A stretch of DNA of 39,658 bases from JALOOE01 sp964423545 (GTDB taxonomy: Bacteria; Chloroflexota; Anaerolineae; CG2-30-64-16). Made by a program: the position numbers and the translations under genes. The number at the start of each line of letters is the position of its first letter. The stretch's first letter is position 1. Where the stretch lies: assembly GCA_964423545.1 (NCBI GenBank), contig CAYRFV010000011.1, positions 1 through 39,658 on the forward strand, written 5' to 3'. The notes under the pieces are model-generated. The model ran no database searches. It saw nothing but the letters and a program-made list of their open reading frames with translations, and was not told the origin of the DNA. This document shows positions 22,076-29,419 of the stretch, one piece after another.

Positions 22076-23074
22076 ATGGGCCGTGGGGCCTATGAGCACA
22101 ACTACACCCGACTGAACCTGCCCGAGCTGGCCGTCGAGGAGACGGATGCGGCGCCGGTCGCCATCCCGGTGGCGGCATCCGGGGACGGACCGGCTGCGAT
22201 CGATGTCTACTGCGCCGAGAACTGCGACCTCTTGGGACAGGTGGCTGGCGGCTGGGCCGGACGCTATCAACTGATCTACATCGACCCCCCGTTCGGTTCG
22301 GGCAAGGTCTATGCGGCGCGCGTCGCCGGAGAACGAGGCAGGCAGGCGCAGGCGGTCCACGCCTACCGCGACGATCAGGCGTTCGACGCCTACCTCGGCT
22401 GGCTGGCCGAACGGCTGGCGCTGATGCGAGAGCTGCTGTGCGATAGCGGCACGCTCTACGTCCACCTGGACTGGCATGCGGTGCACTACATCAAAGTCGA
22501 GCTGGATCGTCTCTTCGGCCGCGATCGCCTTCTGAACGAGATCATCTGGTGCTACCACGGCCCGTCGCCCATCCAGTCGGCATTCAAGCGCAAGCACGAC
22601 ACGATCCTGGCCTACACACGCTCGCCGCGCTATTTCTTCGACGCCGATGCGGTGCGCGTGCCGTATGATGAGTCCACGGTGAGAACGTTCTCCGGCAGCC
22701 CGAAGGCCGGCTTCGGCAAGACGCCTGACCTGGCGCGCGGCAAGGTGCCCGAGGACTGGTGGTACTTTCCGGTGGTGGCGCGCATACACTCAGAGCGCGT
22801 GGGCTATGAGACCCAGAAGCCGGAGGCGCTGCTGGAGCGCATCGTACGGGCGTCGACCCGACCCGGAGACCAGGTGGGCGATTTCTTCGCCGGCTCCGGC
22901 ACGACGGGAGTGGTCGCAGCGCGCTCAGGTCGGAGTGCGACGCTGGTGGATCGCAATCCCGTCGCCATCGAGAAGACACTGCTGCGCCTGGCGCGGCTGA
23001 CCCCCCGCCCGCGCATCAGGCTGTGGCGATATTTCACGGATGAGGGGCGACTGACGGCGGATGAAGGCGGCTAG
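22076..23074 (+). CDS. Beta-class DNA (N4-cytosine or N6-adenine) methyltransferase, solitary
   Basis: The product is 332 residues from the ATG at 22076 with AGGAGG upstream. Motif IV 'QLIYIDPPFGSGKVY' (D70-F73) comes before motif I 'VGDFFAGSGTTGVVAA' (270-277), the order of beta-class enzymes. 'GTLYVHLDWHAVHYIKVELDRLFGRD' and 'IIWCYHGPSPIQSAFKRKHDTILAYTRS' are the family's conserved linking segments, and 'ERVGYETQKPEALLERIVRAST' precedes motif I. The central target-recognition region is short. No restriction endonuclease or specificity subunit is nearby, so this is an orphan methylase, perhaps for epigenetic marking. It starts 13 bases after the ECF S-component stop, on the same transcript. 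Confidence 0.92.
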   Translation: MGRGAYEHNYTRLNLPELAVEETDAAPVAIPVAASGDGPAAIDVYCAENCDLLGQVAGGWAGRYQLIYIDPPFGSGKVYAARVAGERGRQAQAVHAYRDDQAFDAYLGWLAERLALMRELLCDSGTLYVHLDWHAVHYIKVELDRLFGRDRLLNEIIWCYHGPSPIQSAFKRKHDTILAYTRSPRYFFDADAVRVPYDESTVRTFSGSPKAGFGKTPDLARGKVPEDWWYFPVVARIHSERVGYETQKPEALLERIVRASTRPGDQVGDFFAGSGTTGVVAARSGRSATLVDRNPVAIEKTLLRLARLTPRPRIRLWRYFTDEGRLTADEGG

Positions 23075-23131
23075 ACGCCGCCGTGCCTGTTCACGCCCCG
23101 ATTTCGGACGAGTCGATGGGAGGAAACGGAG

Positions 23132-23743
23132 ATGCCAGAGGAAAGGGAAGACGCCGTTTCGAGCAGTGAGCAACACGGCGTCGTGGTCAAGTGGGACGCG
23201 GCAAAGGGCTACGGCTTCATCCGGCCCGACGGCGCGGCAGCCGGCGATGCGGATGTCTACGTGCATGTGCGCCAGTTCGAGGGCCGGCGCCAGCTCACCC
23301 CCGGTCAGGGCGCCCATTACCACTTGACGCGCACCGAGAAGGGGTGGGCCGCGATCAACGTGCGGCCCGGGTCGGTGCTCGGCACACCCTATCTGAAGTT
23401 CACCCTCATCGGCATCGGGTCGGCGCTGCTGCTGCTCTTCGGGCTGGCCTTTGCCCTGGATCGGCCCACTTCTCTCGTGGTTTGGACGATGCTATGGATC
23501 GCTGCGCTGAGCATCGCTGCGTTCGGCGTCTATGGCTACGACAAAGGTCAGGCGCAGCGCGGAGGCGGCCGCGTACCTGAGGGGGTGCTGTGGCTGCTGG
23601 CGGCAATGGGCGGATCGCCCGGCGCATTCATTGCGATGCGGGTCTTCCACCACAAGACCAGCAAACGCTCATTTCAAGCCGTGTTCTGGGTGATCGTGGC
23701 AGTGCAGGCGGCGCTGCTCGCATTCCTGGCGGTGCGGAGCTAG
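23132..23743 (+). CDS. Cold-shock domain - DUF1294 fusion membrane protein
   Basis: The product is 203 residues from the ATG at 23132, with GGGAGGAAACGGAG upstream. The N-terminal ~75 residues form a cold-shock/OB-fold: 'GVVVKWDAAKGYGFIRPDGAAAGDADVYVHVRQFEG' holds RNP1-like KGYGFI and RNP2-like VYVHV. From residue ~90 two to four membrane segments lead to the DUF1294 region, 'YGYDKGQAQRGGGRVPEGVLWLLAAMGGSPGAFIAMRVFHHKTSKRSFQAVF', with the hallmark YDK, P-E-x-x-L, GG-x-x-G and F-x-H-K-T. The fusion occurs in many bacteria and its role is unknown; an RNA-binding face held at the membrane is the plain reading. It is 57 bases after the methyltransferase gene. Confidence 0.9.
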   Translation: MPEEREDAVSSSEQHGVVVKWDAAKGYGFIRPDGAAAGDADVYVHVRQFEGRRQLTPGQGAHYHLTRTEKGWAAINVRPGSVLGTPYLKFTLIGIGSALLLLFGLAFALDRPTSLVVWTMLWIAALSIAAFGVYGYDKGQAQRGGGRVPEGVLWLLAAMGGSPGAFIAMRVFHHKTSKRSFQAVFWVIVAVQAALLAFLAVRS

Positions 23744-23747
23744 ACAG

Positions 23748-23767
23748 GGCCGGCCATCTGGCCGGCC
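23748..23767. terminator. Hairpin between convergent genes
   Basis: GGCCGGCCA / TGGCCGGCC (9-base stem, 2-base loop, effectively eight pairs with a four-base loop) lies 4 bases after the CSD-DUF1294 stop and 49 bases before the convergent endonuclease IV end. There is no U tract, so it may act as a 3' stabiliser or weak bidirectional terminator. Confidence 0.4.
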
Positions 23768-23816
23768 GCCAGGGCTTCGCGCGTGCCGGCGCTTCGCTAT
23801 GCCTGCCGCAGCGGGA

Positions 23817-24662
23817 TCAATGGATCAGGCTGCGCAGCACGCGCAGGTTCTCCACATCCTCGTGCATGTCCTCGCTCTTGGGTGTCTCCAGAATCTTCGG
23901 GACGGCCGCGAAGCGCGCGTCGTTCAGGATATTGGCGAACGCCTCCAGCCCCAACATCCCTGTGCCGATGGCGTCGTGACGGTCGACGCGCGCGCCCAGT
24001 CCTTTCTTGCTGTCGTTGAAGTGGAAGCAACGGATGCGCTCGATCCCCACCAGCCGATCGAATTCCGCCATCACGTCCGCGTAGGTGGCAGGCGTACGAA
24101 TATCGTAGCCCGCAGCAAAGACGTGACATGTGTCGAAGCAAAAGGCGATGCGTGCCGGGGCTTGCGCGCCGCCGCGCATCGCCTGCAACTGCTCGAAGCG
24201 ATAGCCCAACGCGGAGCCCTGGCCCGCCGTCGTCTCGATCAGCGTCAAGGTCTTGTAACCTTCGGTCGCTGCATGCGCGCGATCCAGCCCGGCGATGATG
24301 CGCGCGATGCCGGCCTCCTCGCCTGAATCCATGTGCGCACCGGGGTGCAACACCACGCCCAGGATGCCCAACTGCTCGGCGCGCGTCAACTCATCGATCA
24401 GCGCGTTGATCGACTTTTGCCAGAGCGCATCGTCGGGCGTGCCCAGGTTCAGCAGATAGGCTGCATGGGAGATGACCGGTGCGATGCCGGTGGCTGCCTG
24501 CGCCTCAAACCAGCGCGCAATCTCCTCCGGGGCAGCCGGCTTCTGCTCCCATCGGTTCTGGTTCTTGGTGAAAACCTGCATCGTGTCGATGCCGATGGAC
24601 TGCGCCCGGTCAAATGCCGTGCTCAGACCACCTGAAACAGACATGTGCGCGCCAAGGTGCAT
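23817..24662 (-). CDS. nfo: Endonuclease IV (AP endonuclease), Nfo family
   Basis: Endonuclease IV cuts DNA 5' of abasic sites in base excision repair, using three zinc ions. The product is 281 residues from the ATG at 24662; GGAG lies eight bases upstream, and an ATG two codons earlier is the alternative. Zinc-ligand motifs are in place: 'HLGAHMSVSGG', 'ISHAAYLLNLG', 'GVVLHPGAHMDSG', 'TLIETTAGQGSALGY', 'IAFCFDTCHVFAAGYDI', 'CFHFNDSKKGLGARVDRHDAIGTGMLG' and 'ILETPKSE'. Length matches the bacterial enzyme (about 280-285). It is the last gene of the minus-strand cluster that starts with DegV. Confidence 0.96.
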   Translation of the reverse strand: MHLGAHMSVSGGLSTAFDRAQSIGIDTMQVFTKNQNRWEQKPAAPEEIARWFEAQAATGIAPVISHAAYLLNLGTPDDALWQKSINALIDELTRAEQLGILGVVLHPGAHMDSGEEAGIARIIAGLDRAHAATEGYKTLTLIETTAGQGSALGYRFEQLQAMRGGAQAPARIAFCFDTCHVFAAGYDIRTPATYADVMAEFDRLVGIERIRCFHFNDSKKGLGARVDRHDAIGTGMLGLEAFANILNDARFAAVPKILETPKSEDMHEDVENLRVLRSLIH

Positions 24663-24771
24663 GGTCATGGCTCCGATTCGAATGGGCGACACGGCGCCTT
24701 GCGCCGGACGTCAATCGCTGCACGCCCGCGAACCTGCGCCTTATCGTCTTGGCATCCGACGTCTCGACGTT

Positions 24772-25326
24772 TCATTCTTCCGCCGCCAGCGTGAAGCGCT
24801 CCACTCCCTCCGCCCGGTCTTCGACGCGGGCCATGACGAAAAGGAGGGAGGAAAGCCGGTTGAGATACCTCAGGGGCGTGTCGTTACGCGTTTCGCCATC
24901 GTGGGTCAGCTTGGCGACGATGCGCTCGGCGCGGCGTGCGACGGTGCGAGCGATGTCGAGCCACGCCCCGCCGGCGCTGTCGCCGGGGATAATGAAGGCG
25001 GGCGGCATCTCGACCCGCTTGCCGAGGGCGTCCGTCTTCTGCTCGAGCCAGGTCAGGCGCGCGTCGCTCAGCCACGGCGGCCGCGCGGCCGCCTCGGGCA
25101 GCGTCGCCAGATCGGCCATCAGCTTGTAGAGGTCGCGCTGGATCGCCAGGACCAACTGGCGGACCTGTAGGTCCTTTGCATGGAGGCGCGCCATCCCCAG
25201 GATCGCCGATGTTTCGTCAACAGTTCCGTAGGCATCGGGGCGATCGGCATACTTGGGCACGCGTTCGCGGCCCAGCACACCCGTATAGCCGTCATCGCCG
25301 GCGCCAGTGTACCACTTCATGTCCAT
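24772..25326 (-). CDS. Cob(I)alamin adenosyltransferase, PduO/MMAB type
   Basis: The enzyme transfers adenosine from ATP to cob(I)alamin to make coenzyme B12. The product is 184 residues; the ATG at 25326 has GAGG five bases upstream (the next ATG, at 25320, begins 'MKWYTGAGDDG'). The ATP-binding N-terminus is 'WYTGAGDDGYTGVLGRERVPKYADRPDAYGTVDETSA', a variant of the usual TKTGDDGTT form. 'IARTVARRAERIVAKL' and 'LRYLNRLSSLLFVMAR' are the family's helix motifs. A cobalamin cofactor pathway is implied but no other cobalamin gene is in the window. Spacing to the DUF2231 gene (83 bases) suggests loose co-transcription. Confidence 0.92.
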   Translation of the reverse strand: MDMKWYTGAGDDGYTGVLGRERVPKYADRPDAYGTVDETSAILGMARLHAKDLQVRQLVLAIQRDLYKLMADLATLPEAAARPPWLSDARLTWLEQKTDALGKRVEMPPAFIIPGDSAGGAWLDIARTVARRAERIVAKLTHDGETRNDTPLRYLNRLSSLLFVMARVEDRAEGVERFTLAAEE

Positions 25327-25409
25327 GAATGCCTCGCAGAGCGCGACGGGATGGGCAAATCCGCGAACTGCGAGCGCCACCGCCCGCCGATTCGCTCATC
25401 CACCGTCCT

Positions 25410-25847
25410 TCATTGTACGCCGACGCCAAGCTTGTATACGAGTTGCCCGCCGAGCCAGCTCTCCACCAGGATCAGGCCCACACCGAGAAGCAGCAGCGCC
25501 AGGTACCCCCACCGCTGCACCGGTTTCGATAGGAGCTGCCGGTTTTTCAGGGGCCAGTAAAGCGCCAGCCCAAATACGATGATCAGCGCGATGCCGGCAG
25601 TGATGTGCAGGTTGATCACGTCGCGCACTATCGGCAGATCGGGCGCCCGGCTCTGATCGACCAAGCCGGTGACGCCGGCCACCAGCGCGCCGATCCAGCC
25701 GAGGAAAACCAGCAGCCGGCCGGCCCAGAACCAGCGCTCGCCACCATCCTGACGAGTGAAGCTCACCACCACGAATGCAACGCCCACCACCGGAAGCGCG
25801 ATCGGAAAATGGACGAAACGCGGGTGAAACGGAAGAAGGAACTCCAT
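25410..25847 (-). CDS. DUF2231 family membrane protein
   Basis: The product is 145 residues. The N-terminal 'FHPRFVHFPIALPVVGVAFVVVSF' is the DUF2231 signature (HP-x-x-VHFPIAL). Four hydrophobic segments lie at about 10-30, 43-62, 80-98 and 112-133. The His in 'NLHITAGIAL' and the two N-terminal His may bind a metal or heme; that is inference. The family function is unknown. It begins 10 bases after the metallophosphoesterase stop, so the two are co-transcribed. Confidence 0.85.
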   Translation of the reverse strand: MEFLLPFHPRFVHFPIALPVVGVAFVVVSFTRQDGGERWFWAGRLLVFLGWIGALVAGVTGLVDQSRAPDLPIVRDVINLHITAGIALIIVFGLALYWPLKNRQLLSKPVQRWGYLALLLLGVGLILVESWLGGQLVYKLGVGVQ

Positions 25848-25857
25848 CGCTCAAAGC

Positions 25858-26628
25858 CTACCCTGAAAGCATGGCCAGCGACTGCAGCGGCCTGCCGTAG
25901 TTGGCCGCCACCAGGCGTTCGGCAAAGTGTTTGCCGCGCGGCATGCCGCAGGAACGCATCTCATGTGCAACGACGGGCACTGGATAGAGCACCCGGCGAT
26001 GCTCAGCATGCCACATGCGACCGTCCCATGTCAGAATGGCATAGGCCGCGCGTGGGTCGCCGTCCATCGGCAGCCCGGCGCTTGCAACATCGACGAGCAG
26101 CCGGCCGCGCCATTGCCGGGCATAGGGCACATGCAGGTGACCGAAGGCCAACGCCTGCCAGTCGGGCGATGAGCGGCTTTGCTCCATGAGCAGCTCATCC
26201 AGATCTTCCTCAGCCAGATGCGGTGGGATCGGGCGCTCGAGATCGGTCGGATTGGCATGCACAACCAGCAAGCCGCCGCCGGGATCGGGTGTCACACGAC
26301 AGGAAAATGGCAAATCCGCCAGGAAATCGACCCGCTCCGGGCCCAGGCGCTCCACCATCCAGGCGAGATGGGCGGTGAAACGGTCATCGTTTTTGCCCAG
26401 CGGCGTCTCACCGGCTCGGCCGCGAAAGAATGCATCGGTGTTGCCCTGAACCGTTGCCGCAGCGAGCGTTCGCACCCGGTCCACCACCTCGGCCGGCCAC
26501 GGGCCCGACCACACCAGGTCACCGGCGACGATGATCTGATCGACGGCGCCCTGTTGGCGCACGTCCTCCAACACGGCATCGAGCGCCACCAGGTTGCCAT
26601 GGATATCGGAAAGGAGGGCGATCTTCAT
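25858..26628 (-). CDS. Calcineurin-like metallophosphoesterase (YfcE/MJ0936 type)
   Basis: The product is 256 residues. Dimetal-site motifs are all visible: 'ALLSDIHGNLVALDAVL' (DxH), 'IIVAGDLVWSGPWP' (GDxxxxG), 'TVQGNTDAFF' (GN[H/D]), 'LLVVHANP' and 'ALAFGHLHVPY' (GHxH). Members hydrolyse phosphodiesters; the substrate is not predictable from sequence. An AAGGAG ribosome site precedes the ATG. The C-terminal ~45 residues extend beyond the catalytic core. It sits between the DegV and DUF2231 genes. Confidence 0.92.
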   Translation of the reverse strand: MKIALLSDIHGNLVALDAVLEDVRQQGAVDQIIVAGDLVWSGPWPAEVVDRVRTLAAATVQGNTDAFFRGRAGETPLGKNDDRFTAHLAWMVERLGPERVDFLADLPFSCRVTPDPGGGLLVVHANPTDLERPIPPHLAEEDLDELLMEQSRSSPDWQALAFGHLHVPYARQWRGRLLVDVASAGLPMDGDPRAAYAILTWDGRMWHAEHRRVLYPVPVVAHEMRSCGMPRGKHFAERLVAANYGRPLQSLAMLSG

Positions 26629-26664
26629 TGACGTCGCTCCTTGCTCAGCAGATCGACCGGACGA

Positions 26665-27510
26665 TCAGCTTCGGATCACGGCTGCGCCAACCGCCTTCGG
26701 GCCGGCATGGGCGGCGAAAGCCGGACCCGCTTCCACTGCCAAGATCTCGGATGGGCTGAGACTGACGAGGTCGGACAGGTAAGACACCAGTTCGGTCGCC
26801 ACCTCGCAGCCGCGAGTGTAGGCCGCCCCGACCGCCAGGAGCGGCAGGCGCAAGCGGAGTTCTTCCTCGATGCGCTGGAGCGCCCCGCGGGTCGAGCGGG
26901 CCACGCCGAGAAAGCGAAACTCGCCGTCGGACATCTCGATGATCGGCTTCACGCGCAGTGCCGCCGTCAAGCGCTCGATCACCGGCATGATCAGGTCGAG
27001 CCGGCCGCCGCGACGCACCCATTCCAGGGTGTCGAGAGCAAAGAGAATCGATGTTCGCGCACGCAGGTCCTCGACCGTCGCCTGGATCCACTCGGCGCTG
27101 CGACCGGCCAGCGCCTCACGCGCGGCCGCCACCACCTGCAAGCCCATGCCCAGCGAGAAGGAACCCGTGTCGATCACCCGCACGCGCTCGCCGAACTCCT
27201 GTGCGGCCGCCCAAGCCGCATTGAACGTGCCGCTGTGTCGCGCCGGCAGCGTCAGGCAGATCACGTCATAGCCAGCGGCAATCAGCCTGGCAAACACCTC
27301 AAAGAACGCGCCCGGAGGTGGCGATGACGTGCCCGGTGCGACGGAGGAGCGCCCGGCGCGCGCCCAGAACTCCTCATGGGTCAGCTCTGAGCTCGCAATC
27401 ATTTCCTCGCCGAACCGCACATAGACCGGAACAACGACGATTCCGTATTGGGCCACGATCATCGGCGGCAGATCACAGCCGCTATCGGCGACGATGCGGA
27501 CGCTGTTCAT
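26665..27510 (-). CDS. DegV family fatty-acid-binding protein
   Basis: The product is 281 residues, normal for DegV. 'VRIVADSGCDLPPMIVAQYGIVVVPVYVRFGEE' is the family start; 'TSSPPPGAFFEVF' and 'ICLTLPARHSGTFNAA' form the lipid-phosphate pocket, with the conserved T-S-x-P and S-G-T; 'VRVIDTGSFSLGMGLQVVAAARE' and a C-terminal 'HAGPKAVGAAVI' follow. DegV proteins (FakB-like) bind fatty acids for the FakA kinase; no FakA-like gene is in the window. GAGG precedes the ATG. It is the first gene of the minus-strand operon that runs to endonuclease IV. Confidence 0.92.
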   Translation of the reverse strand: MNSVRIVADSGCDLPPMIVAQYGIVVVPVYVRFGEEMIASSELTHEEFWARAGRSSVAPGTSSPPPGAFFEVFARLIAAGYDVICLTLPARHSGTFNAAWAAAQEFGERVRVIDTGSFSLGMGLQVVAAAREALAGRSAEWIQATVEDLRARTSILFALDTLEWVRRGGRLDLIMPVIERLTAALRVKPIIEMSDGEFRFLGVARSTRGALQRIEEELRLRLPLLAVGAAYTRGCEVATELVSYLSDLVSLSPSEILAVEAGPAFAAHAGPKAVGAAVIRS

Positions 27511-27539
27511 GAGGCCATCCTCCGAAAACGGATGGTCCT

Positions 27540-27567
27540 ATTATACCATCTCAGGCGGCAACCGCAA
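27540..27567 (-). promoter_or_regulatory. Promoter of the DegV operon
   Basis: On the minus strand TTGCGG (27562-27567) and a perfect TATAAT (27540-27545) are separated by 16 bases, 30 bases upstream of the DegV ATG. The five genes downstream on this strand are spaced 36, 10, 83 and 109 bases apart. Confidence 0.6.
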
Positions 27568-27605
27568 TCACCGACCATCAGGCTCTTTTCCAAAACCAGG
27601 GGTCG

Positions 27606-27614
27606 TGGTAGAAT
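27606..27614 (+). promoter_or_regulatory. Extended -10 element upstream of the hydrolase fragment and ssnA
   Basis: TGGTAGAAT matches the extended -10 form TGN-TATAAT with one mismatch, 48 bases upstream of the ATG at 27663. It may now drive the ssnA-ygfK-xdh genes through the broken hydrolase gene. Confidence 0.4.
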
Positions 27615-27662
27615 GAACGTGCCAGCCAGGCAGGAACGGCCCCGCATCGAGGATGATGTCCC

Positions 27663-28013
27663 ATGAGCCACATCGAGTTCACTCGCCAGTCTCCTGACCG
27701 GCTTCAGTTCTACTTCCAGGGATGGGAACCTGAAGCTCCTCCCAGGGCCGTTGTGTGTCTGGTTCACGGCCTGGGCGAACACACCGGTCGTTACGCGCAT
27801 GTCGCCGCAGCGCTCAACGACACCGGCTATGCCATGCTCGGCTTCGATCTGCGCGGGCACGGCAAATCGGGCGGACCGCGCGGCCACACACACTCCTACG
27901 ACGCGTTGCTGGACGATATCGACCGCTTGCTGGAGGAGACTGCTGCCCGCTATCCCGACAAGATGCGCTTGGTGAGGTCGTTGCAGACGGAGCGACCAAA
28001 GCGACACAGGTGA
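27663..28013 (+). pseudogene. Truncated alpha/beta hydrolase (monoacylglycerol lipase-like), N-terminal third
   Basis: The 116 residues start like a lysophospholipase/monoacylglycerol lipase: 'LQFYFQGWEPEAPPRAVVCLVHGLGEHTGRYAHVAAALNDTGYAMLGFDLRGHGKSGG' with the oxyanion HG motif, then 'DRLLEETAARYPDK'. In the family this is followed by the nucleophile GHSMGG and about 170 more residues; here the match ends near 27963 and is replaced by an unrelated basic tail, 'MRLVRSLQTERPKRHR'. Nucleophile, catalytic Asp and His are all missing, so the product cannot be an active hydrolase. Another frame of the next 80 bases reads 'GEVVADGATKATQV', then 'MILEAILHEEVTGV', which looks like the tail of some other protein. 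A deletion or insertion junction is likely here. Confidence 0.8.
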
Positions 28014-28053
28014 TGATTCTTGAAGCGATTTTGCACGAAGAGGTGACAGGAGT

Positions 28054-29391
28054 ATGTCCGGCTTACTCATTACCCACGGCCAAATCTTCACCCTGGGCCG
28101 CCAAAACGAGTTGATTGCAGACGGTGCGATCTACATCGAAGGTGATACGATTGCCGAGGTCGGAACCAGCGGGGCGCTGATCGGCCGGCACCCGGACGCC
28201 GAGCGACTGGACGCGGCAGGAAAGCTGGTCCTGCCCGGCTCGATCTGCGGGCACACACATTTCTACGGCGCATTTGCACGCGGCATGGCGATCCCCGGCG
28301 CGCCGGCCACGAACTTCGTGGAGATCCTGGAGCGCCTCTGGTGGAAGCTGGATCGAGCACTGCTGTGGGACGACGTCCGCTATAGCGCACTGATCTGCCT
28401 GATCGACGCCATCCGGCACGGATGCACGACGTTGATCGATCATCACGCCAGTCCGAACGCCATCGACGGCAGCCTGGACATCCTTGCCGAGGCAGTGAAG
28501 GAGACGGGGCTGCGCGCCAGCTTATGCTACGAGGTGACTGACCGGAACGGCATGGCCGGCGCGGCCGCCGGCATCAGTGAGAACGTCCGCTTTCTCAAGC
28601 GCTGCCTGAGCCAGCCCGATCCTCAACTGGCGGCTTCCTTCGGGCTCCACGCCGCATTGACCCTCTCCGATCAAACGCTTGAGGCCTGTGTTGCCGCCGC
28701 CGAAGGGCTGAACACCGGCTTTCATATTCACGTGGCCGAAGACAAAGCCGACCAGGAGCAGAGCCTGCGCAAGCACAATCTGCGCGTGGTCGAACGATTG
28801 CTTCAGGCCGGCATCTTGGGGCCGCGCTCGATCGCTGTCCACTGCGTGCACCTGGACGAATACGAGAAAGACATGCTGCATGAAAGCGGCGCCTGGGTGA
28901 CGCATCAACCCCGATCCAACATGAACAATGCCGTAAGCCTGCCGGATGTAGCCGGACTGCTCCGTCGCGGTGTGAGAGTTGCCCTGGGCAATGACGGCTT
29001 CTCGAACAACATGTTCGATGAGATGAAGGCTGCCTATCTGTCCCACAAGCTCCATCTGCGCCATCCGCAGGCGATGCCAGGTGACGCCGTCTGGCGCATG
29101 GCGTATGACAACAACGCCGCACTGAGCCGCGTCTTCTTCCCAAAGCCGCTTGCCGAGCTGCGCGCCGGCGCGTTTGCCGACATCATCCTGCTGGACTATG
29201 CCCCGCCAACGCCCCTGACAACCGGCAATTTGCCCTGGCATGTCATATTTGGCGTGGACGGAGCGCATGTGACGCACACCATCGCCAGCGGCAAGGTGTT
29301 GATGCGAGATCGCCAGCTCACGACCCTGGACGAGGCTGCGATCATGGCGAAGGCGCGCGAGTTGGCGGTTGGGGTGTGGAAGCGCGTCTGA
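28054..29391 (+). CDS. ssnA: SsnA-type aminohydrolase/chlorohydrolase
   Basis: The product is 445 residues; ACAGGAG precedes the ATG. It is an amidohydrolase-superfamily TIM-barrel protein of the cytosine deaminase/guanine deaminase type: metal site 'GHTHFYGAF' (H67, H69), 'FHIHVAEDKADQ', 'AVHCVHLDEYEKD' and 'RVALGNDGFSNNMFDEMKAAYL'. 'VEILERLWWKLDRALLWDDVRYSALICLIDAIRHGCTTLIDHHASPNAI' is characteristic of SsnA. SsnA is found with YgfK, YgfM and XdhD in enterobacteria and in purine-degradation clusters elsewhere; its substrate is not firmly known, and deamination of a purine-derived compound is a fair guess. ygfK follows after 28 bases. Confidence 0.92.
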   Translation: MSGLLITHGQIFTLGRQNELIADGAIYIEGDTIAEVGTSGALIGRHPDAERLDAAGKLVLPGSICGHTHFYGAFARGMAIPGAPATNFVEILERLWWKLDRALLWDDVRYSALICLIDAIRHGCTTLIDHHASPNAIDGSLDILAEAVKETGLRASLCYEVTDRNGMAGAAAGISENVRFLKRCLSQPDPQLAASFGLHAALTLSDQTLEACVAAAEGLNTGFHIHVAEDKADQEQSLRKHNLRVVERLLQAGILGPRSIAVHCVHLDEYEKDMLHESGAWVTHQPRSNMNNAVSLPDVAGLLRRGVRVALGNDGFSNNMFDEMKAAYLSHKLHLRHPQAMPGDAVWRMAYDNNAALSRVFFPKPLAELRAGAFADIILLDYAPPTPLTTGNLPWHVIFGVDGAHVTHTIASGKVLMRDRQLTTLDEAAIMAKARELAVGVWKRV

Positions 29392-29419
29392 CCGAGCCCA
29401 TAGCGGGAGCAAAGCAAGC

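Noticed and set aside
24692..24706. Small hairpin CGGCGC-CTT-GCGCCG as a terminator between the adenosyltransferase and endonuclease IV genes.
   Set aside because: Only six pairs, no T tract in either direction, and such motifs are common by chance at this GC content.
27663..28013. Hydrolase fragment as a complete small protein.
   Set aside because: It lacks nucleophile, acid and His of the fold and ends abruptly in an unrelated tail; a broken gene is the simpler reading.
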